Source: Larimichthys crocea (Eukaryota; Chordata; Actinopteri; Sciaenidae). From it: a stretch of DNA of 64,000 nt. The stretch is taken from NCBI RefSeq assembly GCF_000972845.2, contig NC_040032.1, positions 7,662,251-7,726,250 of the forward strand. The letters are read 5' to 3'. The translations under genes and the position numbers were made by a program. The notes below the pieces were generated by a model that did not search any database, was not told the DNA's origin, and saw nothing but the letters and a program-made list of their open reading frames with translations. Of the stretch, positions 21,181-33,311 are shown piece by piece. Position 1 is the stretch's first letter. Every line of letters starts with the position of its first letter.

Positions 21181-21966
21181 CCATTTCTTTTCAGAGATAA
21201 GTCTCAGCTGCAAAGTAAGAACTGTAGTGATGTGTTGTATGGTAGTTACTCTTACAATGATATTTAATAATCCATTTGCAATAAATAGGCTGTAAAACAC
21301 ATGTGAATTAAACTATATGCACAATTTCAGCTTGTAGGCTAGATAACTCATTTAGTGGCGTAACATAGATTTAGCCCTATCCAATCATATTGTTACACTT
21401 CCTGTCTTGGTGCCAGCAAAGTGACTGTGGACTCAGCATTAAAAAACATGGAATTTATTTTCTCTTTTCACCTTTTCACCTTGCTGTTCCATGTGTGTAT
21501 GAATTTATTTGTGTAAAGTCACACAGCCACGACATGAACACGTCTCTTCAATATAGCACTGACATCTATACCTTTAAACAAGCAAATTAATTTTTCATTG
21601 CTGAGAGACAATATAGAATCATACACGACACACACAGTTTATTGCTGCCCCCCGGCCCCACTATTGAGGTAATCTGGCCCTGAATTTTGACGTCATTATT
21701 AGAAATGACTGCAAATGGCTGCTATTTCATCTCTCAGTTGTTTTCTTTTATAAAACAATAACATCACGCAGAGTGCACGGAGCCTTCCATAACTGCCTCT
21801 GCCTCGCGTCCCGCAAAAACTGCAGGTGAGTTTAGTGGAGAGCAGCCCAGCAGGCCGAGGCACCCTCTGTTTTCTATTGAAGCAGGTTGCTAATAGAACT
21901 GCTAGAGTAGAACTGTGCAGCAACAGGATGGAGTCCCTCGGGCAGGAAGCATCAGAGCTGGTGCAG

Positions 21967-21967
<1 letters not shown>
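21181..21967. other. Unique stretch, no gene seen
   Basis: Nothing beyond short random frames. Confidence 0.4.
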
Positions 21968-21998
<31 letters not shown>

Positions 21999-22001
21999 AG
22001 T
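21968..22001. repeat. Compound (GATA)n(GA)n microsatellite
   Basis: Five ATAG units followed by about eight AG units. Confidence 0.95.
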
Positions 22002-22315
22002 GATGCAAAAGGTGACTTTTTAATTAAACACTTTTCTGGTAGAAGAAATACATTTAACACAACGTCTGCATCTATAATATTAAATACAAATACAAAGAGA
22101 GGAAGCTGTCAGGATTATACACCCTCAGGCACAGTGGATGTATGAGAAGCCTGACAGGTAGCACTCCCTTACTGACCAGAACAGTGTTCAGTCCTCTTAC
22201 CATTGATTATTTCTCTGATTTATTTACTGAGGAGACAGAGAAAATGTCACGTGATGCCTTTAAAAGGAATTCTTTAATAGTTTTGTTGTGAAACTGGAAG
22301 ATGTCTCATGCAAGG

Positions 22316-22390
22316 ATGAGTTAAGGAAGGTGGTTAGCCTAGCTTAGCATAAAGACTGGACCCGGAGGAAACAGATAGCCTGACTCAAAA
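22316..22390 (+). repeat. Teleost dispersed repeat, TTAGCATAAAGACTGGA type
   Basis: GGTTAGCCTAGCTTAGCATA then AAGACTGGACCCGGAGGAAA and TAGCCTGACTC, a wording I recognise from common fish repeats. Short fragment, class unknown. Confidence 0.5.
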
Positions 22391-23321
22391 TTGAAAATCA
22401 CTAAAGATTATTAATTAAAACAGTTGTTGACTTGGCTAGATACTGTCTTTTTGGCTTGACTGTCCTGTGTCACAAAGGTACATGCTCAGGAGCAAACTAA
22501 TTTATGGGATCATATCAAAATCAAAGTGTGACTAGATGACATGGCATCATCAAGATCCATCAAGAACAGGAACAAAGGGTTGCAGTAGATCAGTAGAGTC
22601 ACTTTTCTGTTCCAAACTTCTAAAAGGTGCAGCTAAGGATGATAAAAACACTGTAAATGAGCCAGTAAATTATAAATGCAACAGTTTGGTCAGGGATTAA
22701 TCTTGCTTCTTTTTTTAAATACAAAAACACCAAACATTTTCAAAAAGACACAATAATATATCTGATTGCTACATTTATTAGGACTCACCTTTAATATTTG
22801 GATATTCTCTTCAGTTTTGTATTCTGTTCGAGCTGTGTCTTTATATTTTATACATTTCTCCTCGCTAAATATATCATTATTTTCCCCACAGGTTTCACCA
22901 TTTCACCTTATTTCATAAGAAGCATTCTGATGTTGCCATACATGGAGTGGAAAACAGATTTAACAGAGTTGATAACCAGCTTAATGATGACGGTAAATAA
23001 ACCTGCTGTTACTGTAGATGAATATGTTTTTTAATTAAGAGATAGTTCTAGAGGATCATGAGGTACAGTTGGAAAAAGTTGAAGCTTGAGAACTTTGAGT
23101 TAAGATACGCTCTCAATCTTTGAGGCCGGCTCTCCAACTTGCTGTCAAATTTCATCTGTCCTGTTGATTCATATGAAAGAAACTTTCTGATTGAAGTTTT
23201 ATGATTGGACAGTCATTTCATCAGAATCAAATGCCACTGTCAGTCCTGTAACTCTAGCAATATAAAAATAACCATTCCACAGATATAACCCAAGATATAA
23301 ACCAAACTATGATCCAACAAA
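22391..23321. other. Unique stretch, no gene seen
   Basis: AT-rich; a 78-codon plus-strand frame at 22798 is hydrophobic but has no other support. Confidence 0.4.
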
Positions 23322-23540
23322 GGTAAATGGACTGTACTTATATAGCACCTTTCTAGTATTCTGACTACACACTGATGGCATTGGCTGCCATGCAAGGTGT
23401 CAGTTCATCAGTTTTAGGAGCTAACCATTCATACACAATCAAAATTCGGGAGCAATTTGGAGTTCCATATCTCGGACATGCAGACTGGAGAAGCCGGGAC
23501 TGAACCGCTGATTATCTGATTAGTGGACAACCTAAGCCTT
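23322..23540 (-). mobile_element. tRNA-derived SINE, same family as 6761, truncated
   Basis: Starts GGTAAATGGACTGTACTTAT and keeps the tail, middle and B-box region, but the tRNA-like head is lost beyond the AGTGGACAACC block. It holds the uninterrupted site that corresponds to the MITE insertion point in the copy at 6761. Confidence 0.8.
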
Positions 23541-25864
23541 CTAAGCCTGATCAGTTTCATGTAAATCCTCTCAGATTACTCTGTTAAAGTGTTTAGTTGG
23601 AGTGAAAATCATCCTCTTCATCAAAAATATCCATTGCTCTTCCTAAGAAAACCTCATTCAACATAAATATGCTATTTGAGTACTGCATCAAGATGGACTT
23701 GACTCTTTGGCAGAATGTAACCCAGAAAGCCGTCTGTCTTTCTCATTCACACTGTTAGAGGATCTTGGGATACACATATGTTGGCAGTCTTTTAATTCAT
23801 TAAATGAAGTTCATGGGGAAAACTCTATGCAAAGAGATCATACAAAAATGTCTTTATCACTTGTCCTTGTCCTTAACCTTCTGACTAAACATTATTAAAA
23901 TCTTTCCAGTTTCTCTCAGATGACACTGAAAACATAACCTTCTTGCTGGAGATGATAAAAAGTCTGATTTTGTTTGAGCACCCAGTACTGTCCCCAAATA
24001 ACAAAATGTCTTCCCACAAGGTTTACAAAATGTGAGTGAAATACAAAAGATGTACCCAGTTATCAGAGCCTGCACTGCACAGACCGAGCAAATGTACAAC
24101 CCTGTTTAACAATTAGGCTCATATACTGTACATATAATGTGTAAATGAAAATCTGTTATGAAGGGAACAATATGCTGCCTGGATTACATTTTTAAATGGA
24201 CACAAAGAAATGTTTCAAAATGTTGACATGGACACTGAACTCAAATTTCATTTGTTTCTTGATAATAAACAAATGCAACATGATTCATATTTTCATGGTT
24301 AAACAAGGGTTCAGGGATACTTCACTGAATCTTTCACCACAGTTTGTCTTTCACTGATTAAATTTTGGTTGAAGTGCTTATGAACAATGGTGCAATGGTA
24401 TCAATAAATGTTCAAAGAGTTCTATGTTTATAAAATAAGACAAACAATCATAGCCATAGTTTCTTACAGTTTCCCCCCTCTTAAAACTTTTTTGGAATGG
24501 TTTGGGGCTTCTTGTTTATGTTTTCTTGTAATTCTCCATCTCCTCACCTGGAACTTTAGTACCTTTACTTTTACTTGTCCCCTGTTAGTTTTACTGTCAC
24601 AGTTCAAGCTTGGAGGCAAGGAACACATGAGAAGGAGACTTTTATATCTACAGACACAGCAGGTCATCACGTTAAACATGTAGCCCAGGACAGACAAACT
24701 ACACGTCGGCTCTATGGGCTATTTTGCCATCGTAGTTTCTAACCACATGAGTGTGAACAAAGCCGAACTACGTCCATGTGGCTTATGGTACAAAAAAACA
24801 CTGACAGTGAACATATACACGATGTAATTACAATCTAAAACATATTTAATAAACCAGTTGGACTCTTGTATAAAAATAGAGAGAAAGCCGTAGTAAGTAA
24901 GTCAAGAATAAAAGCATCCAGACACACAAATGTAATACACTGTCTGTAAAAACACCATGGCAGCAGCATGAGTAAAGGGCAATGAGAACATCTCTGTAGT
25001 GTCATTTTGAGGTTCTGCCTCCTTAAAATTACCCCAAGTAAATGGATGCAAGGTTGCTGTGGAGCTTGGAAGAGGTGTGTTTGGACAGAGTGGTGTGTTT
25101 GTGTGTGTGTTTGAGCAGAAAAAGAGAGGGGAGGCAGCCGGAAAACAAGGAAGATAGAGAGAAGTGACAGGGCCCGATTGAAAGGCGTCACTGACAGATG
25201 AATGGATGACTGCTGCCATGTATCTGTGGGCCGAACAGATACAGTATCTTTCCACTCACTCACTCTGTATGTTTGCTGTTCTTTCTTTGCCGTTTGATGA
25301 AGAACAGCAGGGGCTGAGGAGAAAGAGACAAGAGCAAGGACAGACAGACAAACTCTGCAGGAATACATCACAAAAATGTACTTAATTACTTTACATGAAA
25401 AATGTGTTAATAATAGTGCTGCTTAATGGATAAAGGTTTAAATGAGACAGGCAGGTAGATAAGTTTATGATTAATGAAGACACTTGGAACTTATGTGTGA
25501 GTAAAGTGGCCTGTGAGGGACACATTGGGGAATGATTTTTTAATGAGGCAGTGGTGGTCAGGGAGGTCATTTGGATGTAAAGAGGCAGAAAAATCTTGAT
25601 TGGAATAAAGTGCCACAGGGGAAGTTGATTAAGATGGAATCTGTCACTGACCTTGCAAGTTAGTTGGACTCACGGGATCACAAATTCACGAGATCACAAG
25701 AGAATTCATCTTGCCAGGCTTCAAGCTATGAGCTATGGACCAATCAACGTCTTATGAGGAAACGCTAGCAGCTACCGCATGAGCTACAGGCATGGTTTAA
25801 TTCTAGATGTGTGTAAAGACCAAGCAGCAGCCTTCATGGCTGTGAAATGAAGCCGATACCAAAG
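23541..25864. other. Unique stretch, no gene seen
   Basis: The longest frame here is 178 codons on the minus strand (24835-25371). It lacks a domain and overlaps another long minus frame in a second register, typical of chance in pyrimidine-rich DNA. I see no repeat family. Confidence 0.4.
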
Positions 25865-25950
25865 TGCCAAATACTGCAGCTCATCAAATGTCCACTTGAG
25901 GCTGGCTACAGAACATGTCGATCATTAGGCCCCATGTTAAAATATCTTTC
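25865..25950 (+). repeat. Short teleost repeat, CCACTTGAGGCTGGCTAC type
   Basis: CATCAAATGTCCACTTGAGG and GGCCCCATGTTAAAATATC match the same family as 19545-19610. Confidence 0.5.
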
Positions 25951-27435
25951 AGAGAAAGTTTGTTTGAACAACCAGACTACATCCGCCTGAGCTCCACGAC
26001 GATGTTATGATGTGCATGATAAGAAGTGACTATTTGTTAAAAAAACAACAATAGCAGCTGCTAGCATCAGTTCTATCAGAAATGGGAAGTATTTATTGCA
26101 AGAAGAAAAGAACGAGACAGATTTTCTGTTTTTACGCATCACACTGTCGGTGATCAGTTGAAGTTAATAATAATAGACACATGGTTCATTCAGTACGTCC
26201 CATGATCTCCAGGCCAAAGCATCACCATACTCTTCAGATCCAAGAGCTCAGTAGCAGTAGTAGCTGTAGTCATCATCTGGTCATAGTCTGCGTTCTGTCA
26301 TGTCATTGTAGGCTGTCTCTCCAGGATCCAGTCCACTTACCAGCATTCATCCTGTCTGTCAAATAAGCCAACAGTCATTTAACCGTGAAAGAAAACTAAT
26401 AACCCAGATAATCCTGTGAAAAAAAGAAAAGAGGAACAGATTTTGTTTATCTCTTCTTGGCGGGGTGTCCTGCTCTCCCTTGTGCGTTCTTTGTTCTGTT
26501 GTTTGTCTGTGTGTTTATCAGATTGCATTGTGGGATGGTTGACAGGAAGACAAAGATAAATGGAATGTTTTGATCGCTGTTTGTGGCGCTAATGTGTTTT
26601 AGTCACTCAAATAGTCTCCATGGAAATGGAGTTAATGAGCACTCTTGTGTATAGGAGGTGGATTAAAGTTTTTATGTTGTGTTGGGGTGAATAATGCATG
26701 TTTGTTTGGGGGTTGCAGTGCTCTTAAAACATATCCCCCCTTGCTACCAGGACTGCAGCGAGTGTCACTCTGCTTCTGCTTTTGTTGTGGGGGTGAATGT
26801 GCGACTTACACACACACACACACGCACAGAAACAACCACACATACATGAGTGAAATATCAACTGCAAAAAGCCTGCAATAAATTTGGAGCACCAATTATA
26901 ATCTTCACCATCTGGATTAGTGGGACATGAAACAACTCACAGTCGCTGAAAAATAACAGGTGATTTGTGAAGCTCATGTCTCGTTTCTTGGTATTGGACC
27001 CCTGTTAGAGGTTTTGGACCATTACGTCCCATTATCCCTTATATAGTATCATTATACTCTTTAGATCTGAGAGCTCAGCAATTTCACAAATTTCTCCTGC
27101 TCTGATGAGAAGAAATGTTCTCTCTGATCAGAGCAGAGAATCACCTCTGAGCGCCGCTTTGATGTCGGGCTATTCCATTAATCTGCTGCAGCTTCATATT
27201 GTATTTCACCTACACTGCCTCTTTGGTTTGCTTAATGAGCTGCTTTCATTATTCACATCTCCTCATCCTGCCAGTCTAATGATGCCAAAGTTGATCAATT
27301 AACACGCATTTTTACAATGATCTTAAAGACATGCAGAAACTGAAATGCGGAGCAGAATGATTGATTCAGAGTTCTGTCAGCTGTGGCAGGAACACCACAG
27401 CACTGTTTATTCTTTTTATTTTTTTTATTTTATTA
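25951..27435. other. Unique stretch with short CA tract, no gene seen
   Basis: A (CA)n tract at about 26808-26826. Short frames only. Confidence 0.4.
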
Positions 27436-28293
27436 GGGCCCGAGCACGCGGTGCGAGGCCCTATTGAATTTTCTTCGTTTTTATTAGGGCCCGAGCACGC
27501 GGTGCGAGGCCCTATTGAATTTCTAATGTTTATTATTTTTAGGGCCCGAGCACAACGAGGCCCTATTGTATTTTGGAGGTCTCACACATATACGCGCGCA
27601 TACGCCTCCACAGCACCACCTAGGTGCGCGTTTTTGGCGGTGCCCCTCGCCACGGTTTCGCCCACGTGCACGAAACTTGTGTGGAGTATAACATGCCAGA
27701 CGCACAAAAAAGTCTCTTGGTGCCCCGGCTACAGTGAAGCGTACGGCTTCCAATTTTGCTCAGATTGTGGCCTTTTCCCGTTTTTTTGCCTCATTTCCAG
27801 GGCGCATTTGAACGAACTCCTCCTAGGGATTTCATCCGATGTGCTTGAAACTTGCCGTGTGTTCTCAAGGCCTCGACAATGAAAAGTTATCAAAATCACA
27901 ACTTTTTATCAGAGGGATGGCCTGTGACGAGCGTCACACTCGACGCTGCTGACTTTTCCACAAAAAACAGACTCCATTCACTTTTCTGTCTTTTGCTGAT
28001 TTCGGCACAATGGCGGCTATCATTAAAACTTTGTCACAGCTTCTGAAACTTCTGGGCTTGTTAAGAGCAAGTATGATGCACAATTCGGCTGCATAATAGC
28101 ATTGGTGGGTCTGGCAAAAAAGCTCCATACGCCCCCTGGAACTTTTCTTTCAAACAGCCCTGCCACAGTTTTGGACACAGAGTCACGAAATTCGGCCCAA
28201 TTGGTAGACATGGTGAGACCTACAAAAAAGTCTCTTGGAGCAATGGGCTACAAACACGAGCGAGATATTTAAGGGATGAATATCAACCATTTT
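27436..28293 (+). repeat. GGGCCCGAGCAC element, copy 1, with triplicated head
   Basis: The head TAGGGCCCGAGCACGCGGTG appears three times in about 110 bases (27436, 27487, 27540). The body follows: AAAAAAGTCTCTTGGTGCCC, GAACGAACTCCTCCTAGGGA and CACAATTCGGCTGCATAAT. This is a high-copy, apparently non-coding teleost repeat that I recognise by wording; I do not know a class. It breaks off at 28293, where the next head begins. Confidence 0.82.
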
Positions 28294-29796
28294 AAGGGCC
28301 CGAGAGCACACGAGCCTATTGTATAATTGCGAACGCGGACGACGTTTAAGAGTAATCGCATTTTCACACCAATCCCCCCCAAAACTCACGAAAATTTTGG
28401 CCTACCCCCCAATGTCAGGCGTAAAATAACGTATTTTGGAGGTCTCACACATGCACGCGCGCCATACGACCTCCAGAGCGCACCTAGGTGCGCGTTGTTT
28501 GCGGTTGCCCCTCACCACGGTTTGCGCCCACATGTGCCTCATTCCAGGGGGCGCATTTGAACGAACTCCTCCTAGGGATTTCATCCATGTGGCCTGAAAC
28601 TTGCTTGTGTTCTCAAGGCGTCCCACAATGAAAAGTTACAAATCTAACAACCCTTTTTAATAGCAGAGGCGTGGCCTAGTGACGCTGCGGACTTTTCCAC
28701 AAAAAAACAAGACTCCGTTCACTTTTTGCTCATATACTTTGTCACAGCTGTCTGAAACTTCTTGGGCTGTTTAAGAGGCAGTATTATGCAACAATTCGGC
28801 TGCATATATCATTTGGTGGGTCTGGCAAAAAAGATCCATAGCGCCCCCTGGAATTTCTTTCAAACAGCCCCGCCACAGTTTTGGAACAAGTTTTGTGACT
28901 GTCTGAAACTTGTTGTGATTGTTAATAGCAGTATTATGCACAATTCGGCTGCAATTAATGAGTGGGCGGAGCAAAAGCGCTCTATAGCGCCCCCTTGAAT
29001 TATTCTTTGGGACAGCCCTGCCACAGTTTTGGACACAGAAGATATGAAACCGCAGCCACTTTGTACAAAGGTGCAGGACCTACAAAAAAGTCCTCTTGTC
29101 CAAACCTTGTGGGCGGGATGTTTTAAAGAAAATCAGCGGCGAACGCACCCGAGTTTCCATGTGAGCTCATATCTCAGGAATGCTTTGGCGAAACGGAACC
29201 AAATTTGATGTCATGCTTCGAGGCGCTGTCCCCAGTCCAGGAAATAAATATGGTGTCATTTTGTCTCTAGGGGGCGCTATTATTAGCAAAATTGCATTTT
29301 TGCTTTTTTGTCTTTCGTTGGGGTTGTTAAGACCAATATTATGCACAATTCGGCTGTGTAATTAATTAGGGGCCGGTGCAAAAGCGCTCTATAGCGCCCC
29401 CTTGATTTTCCAGTGGAACAGCCCCGCCACAGTTTTGGCCACAGAGTCACAAAACTCAGCCGAATTGTAGAACATGCCAGGACCTACAAAAAAACTCTCT
29501 TGGAGCAATAAGCCACAATGAACAGGAAGCGAGATATTTAATAATGAAAATCGCCATTTCCGGTGTTTCGGCCTGGTTGACAAGGGGTCATGTTTGAACG
29601 AACTCCTCCTAGGGATTTCATCCAAGTCCCTTCAAACTTGGTAGGTGTGTTCACATAGACTTCCTGAGTAACAGTTATCAAAATGATGAATTTTGGGGAA
29701 ACGGTGTGGCCATTTCCACATGCGCACATTTCAACGTGCACACATTTCGACGTGCGCGCATATGGAGGGCCCGACCATCGCTGCTTGCAGCTTCAA
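28294..29796 (+). repeat. GGGCCCGAGCAC element, copy 2, near complete
   Basis: It starts AAGGGCCCGAGAGCAC and ends GGAGGGCCCGACCATCGCTG CTTGCAGCTTCAAT, about 1.5 kb. Modules repeat inside: GAACGAACTCCTCCTAGGGA at 28559 and 29597, and the CACAATTCGGCTG block at 28790, 28939 and 29343. Many one-base losses compared with copies 3 and 5. Confidence 0.82.
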
Positions 29797-30949
29797 TTTT
29801 TAATTTTTTTTCATCTTCCCATAAATGAATCGCATTTTCGACGGCCCATATCCCCTCGAAAACTCACGAAAATTTGCCTACCCCCCCAATGTCAGGTGTA
29901 AAATTACGTATTTTGGGGGTCTCACACATGGACATACGCATATGCCTCCACAGCGCCACCTAAATGTGCGTTTTTGGAGGTGCCCCTCGCCACGGTTTCG
30001 CCCACGTGTACGAAAGTTGGTGGGAGTATGTAACATGCCCAGATGCACAAAAAAGTCTCTTGGTGCCCCGGACTACAGTGAAGCGTACGGCGTCCAATTT
30101 ATGTCAAATTTGGACTTTTCGGCTTTTTGCCTCATTTCCAGGGGTCGCATTTGAACGAACTCCTCCTAGGGATTTCATCCGATGTGCTTGAAACTTGCCG
30201 TGTGTGTTCTCAAGGCGTCCACAATGAAAAGTTATCAAAATCACAACTTTTTAATCAGAGGGCGTGGCCGTGATGGTGCGTCAAAGTGGACGCTGCCAAT
30301 TTTTTCACAAAAAAACAAGACTCCATTGACTTTTGGGCTGATTTTCGGGCAAAAGTGTGCGGCTATCATATACTTTGTCAGGGCTGTCTGAAACTTGTTG
30401 GGGTTGTTAAGAGCAATATTATGCACAATTCGGCTCCATAATTAATGAGGGGTGCTTGAAACTTGGCCTGTGTGTTCTCAAGGCCTTGGCAATGAAAAGT
30501 TATCAAAATCACAACTTTTCATCGGAGGCCGTGGCCGTGACGGCACGTCAAAGTCGACGCTGTCGATTCTCCCACAAAAAAACAAGACTCCATTCACTTT
30601 TGGGCTGATTTTCGGCCAAAACTGTGCGGCTAACATATACTTTGTCAGAGCTGTCTAAAACTTGTTGTGCTTGTTAAGACCAGTATTATGCACAATTCGG
30701 CTGCATAATTAATGACAAGGCTGGACAAAAAACCTCTATAGCGCCCCATGGCGCCTGTTGGCGGCGCTGCAATTATGTAGTGTAAAATAAAGCAAAACTC
30801 AAAGCAGTACCAAAACAAGACTGCAGTAAGTAATGAGGGGGCTGGACAAAAAACCTCTATAGCGCCCCATTTATAGGTTCACAATTACTAAAGGCGTGCA
30901 GTTATTAACATGTCAACAATAGGAATCATAAGCTACTAAGGCAGTTCAT
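29797..30949 (+). repeat. GGGCCCGAGCAC element, copy 3, rearranged
   Basis: It follows the 3' end of copy 2 directly and starts at the ATCGCATTTTCGACGGCCCA module without its own head. An internal segment of about 270 bases is duplicated (30183-30451 and 30452-30722), as is a GGCTGGACAAAAAACCTCTA module (30720 and 30840). Confidence 0.8.
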
Positions 30950-30950
30950 A

Positions 30951-31095
30951 TGAATGTCAGGTGTAAAATTTCCCATTTTGAGGGTCTCACACATGGACGT
31001 GCGCATATGCCTCCACAGCGCCACCTAGGTGTGCGTTTTTGGCCATGCCCCTCGCCACGGTTTCATCCACGTGCACGAAACTCGTACCTTTTTCA
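30951..31095 (+). repeat. GGGCCCGAGCAC element, fragment
   Basis: Only the AATGTCAGGTGTAAAAT to CACGTGCACGAAACT modules, then it switches to the 31-34 kb mosaic repeat. Confidence 0.75.
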
Positions 31096-31325
31096 GTTGT
31101 ACATTGTCGCACATATTGAGTGTAGCCATGCTGCTCTGTGTTCTCAAACAGCATAATGTGGACAGAATATGACATGTAATAGTAACTGTGTGCTCAATAT
31201 CATAACTGCACATACATTTGTGTCTTTCACATGTATAAGTGTAAATGCAGGCAAGCTGTCTGAAACTTGCTGTGATTGTTAAGTTAAGTTAAGTTAAGTT
31301 AAGTTAAGTTAGTTGCACTTAGTCG
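31096..31325 (+). repeat. Mosaic repeat, forward unit with AAGTT array
   Basis: Holds the motif ATGTGGACAGAATATGACAT to CATAACTGCACATAC (31155-31215), then TCACATGTATAAGTGTAAAT, then CTGTCTGAAACTTGCTGTGA and six AAGTT units. The last module also occurs in the GGGCCCG element. Confidence 0.85.
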
Positions 31326-31860
31326 GTAATCAGTATGAAACGGGCTTGTGTAGGACCCAAATGCAGCACAACAGCAAGGGATACTTAGTAATGTTCCTTA
31401 TAGAGAAACTCACAGCAGGCGATATGGCAGGTGAGAGAGAGGGAATAAGTCCTGAGTTCAATTGGAGAGTCTGTGGCAACGAACTGGAGCAGGGGGACAG
31501 ACTGCCCGGGGAAAACTCCAAACAGCCAGGGAAACAGGCAGACAGACACCAGAAACACTGAGGCAGAACTCGTGGTCGGGGACGAAAAGCTGAGGTGATT
31601 ACCGGGGCAGAGACAGACGAGCAGGTCAAAGGCAGGCAGGGTCGGCAACGGGAGATCAGTCCGGACAAAAGTGCTGGAAAGACTTGCATGACGCGAAGAG
31701 CAATCTGGCAAAGAGTGTCTGGAGGTTGGTGCTTAAATACAGGGTTGATTACTGATGAGGAGCAGGTGTGGGAGGCGGGAGAAACCATGGTGACTGATGA
31801 GGAGGCGGGGCTGACAGGGGAGTGGAAAGTTACTGGGTGCAGGTAAGAGGGAGGATGTAT
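31326..31860 (-). repeat. Teleost interspersed repeat, unclassified
   Basis: GTGTAGGACCCAAATGCAGC to GGTTGATTACTGATGAGGAG, GC-richer than its surroundings. I recognise the wording (dropped-in CAAAGG and CAGGTGTG phrases) from widespread fish repeats but not the class. The 152-codon minus frame across it is not a gene I can support. Confidence 0.5.
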
Positions 31861-32610
31861 TGTTGAAGTACACAGAACCTACTACAGTTTCATGACGGTT
31901 GTACTTATTTGCCTGATATAGTTTTCCCTACCAAAAACCCCTTACTGATACTGACTTGACTACAAACCTATTAGCAATGTATGTGCAGTTATGATATTGA
32001 ACACACAGATTACTATTACATGTCTATTTCTGTCCACATATGTTGATAAGATTGCCATGTTTCGACGAAGTTATTGCAGTGTCATCTTTCCACCTTGAGA
32101 GGAGTAATTGTGTGGAGTTACACAGACATACTACACGCTTGTCTGACGCTGTACTTATTTTCACTTATATAATGTTTTCCCTTATGCTACTGACTGAGTA
32201 CACACTATAGACCAATATATGTGCAGTTATGATATTGAACACACCAGTTACTATTACATGTTCATATTCTGTCCACATTATGCTGTTTGGAGAACCACCT
32301 TGCAGCATGGCATGTCAAAATGTGCGACAATGTACAACTGAAAAAGGTACACTTAATAGATCATGTTCTACGTGAAAGACCCAGAGGATGTATGTTGACG
32401 TTAACCAGGACATACTACAACTTTTATGAAGCTGCTACTTATTTCACTGATATATTTGTTTCCCTACAAAAAACCCTTACGAATCCTGATGACTACAACT
32501 ATAGAAGTCTGTGTAGTTATGACCATTGAAACACACAGTTACTATTACCTGTCATATTCTGTCACCATTATGTGTTTGGAGCACAAGTGGTAGCGCAATA
32601 AAAAGTGTAA
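31861..32610 (-). repeat. Mosaic repeat, three inverted units
   Basis: The reverse complement of the 31155-31215 motif appears three times: GTGCAGTTATGATATTGAAC at 31981 and 32221, and a variant near 32513. Between them are related ACACAGACATACTAC and CTGTACTTATTT modules. Confidence 0.85.
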
Positions 32611-32744
32611 CACGAACAGCTTCTTTTTTGTCCAGCCCCCTCATTAATTACTGCAGTCTTGTTTTAGTACCTACTTTGTCTTTTGCTTTATTTTTAGTAA
32701 CAGATCAGAACTCAGCTAGACGACTTCATTATTTTAACCAACAG

Positions 32745-32790
32745 CATATATATATATATATATACATATATATTATATATCTATCTTCCT
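32745..32790. repeat. TA microsatellite
   Basis: TATATATATA with one C interruption. Confidence 0.95.
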
Positions 32791-32812
32791 TTTATTAGGT
32801 GCTGTAAAATTT

Positions 32813-33301
32813 ACGCGTTAATTTGTCGGATTAAATTTTAAAGATTAACGCGTTAAAAAAAAAATTAACGCAATTCACGCGTTTGTTTATCTCCCGGTGG
32901 CGGCCTGCCATTTTGGATGTTGGCACAGTTAGAGCTTTGTTTCCCAGATATATAGTGTGTGTGTGTGGAATGGGTGTTAAGAGGCATTAACTTAAAAGCC
33001 CTCACGGAGCCTGCGCCCCTGGGCGGTCGCACCCCACATTGCCCATAGCTAAAACCGCCCTCGCTTGTTTTAGTTTACGGGCAGATCTGCCCACATCCAA
33101 TATGGCGGCACGTTAACGTAATCGCGCAACGGACCCAACTTCAGTGCGGGCGTCAATGTATTAGATGTTTATGATCCTATTCCTAACTAAAGGAGAGTCT
33201 GTGGTGTAACAGATGGATAAGGACGGACTTTTAAGGGAACATTTCATTTTAAAAGTTGCCCGACGGATCCTAGGACAAAAACAAGGCAATTTCACAGTCT
33301 G
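32813..33301 (+). mobile_element. hAT-like element remnant, 5' part
   Basis: It opens with AACGCGTTAA-type sequence (GATTAACGCGTTAAAAAAAA, ACGCAATTCACGCGTTTG) typical of a teleost hAT family, then GC-rich sequence including CCCTGGGCGGTCGCACC and GCCCATAGCTAAAACC, which resembles the end of the small hAT nested at 60394. It runs into a 10-N gap. No transposase frame is evident. The family call is by resemblance only. Confidence 0.5.
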
Positions 33302-33311
33302 NNNNNNNNNN
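33302..33311. other. Assembly gap (10 N)
   Basis: Ten N inside a repeat-rich segment. Confidence 0.99.

Noticed and set aside
24835..25371. 178-codon minus-strand frame
   Set aside because: No domain, low-complexity Ser/Leu-rich ending, overlapped by another long minus frame, and no promoter or splice support.
27361..27882. 173-codon plus-strand frame
   Set aside because: It is a read-through of the GGGCCCG repeat heads (repeated ARAEHAVRGP-like peptides), not a gene.
31287..31313. AAGTT array as a telomere-like repeat
   Set aside because: The unit is five bases and not TTAGGG; the arrays are short and internal.
31330..31788. 152-codon minus-strand frame
   Set aside because: It lies in a recognised interspersed repeat; Ser/Pro/Cys-rich peptides arise from its GC-rich composition.
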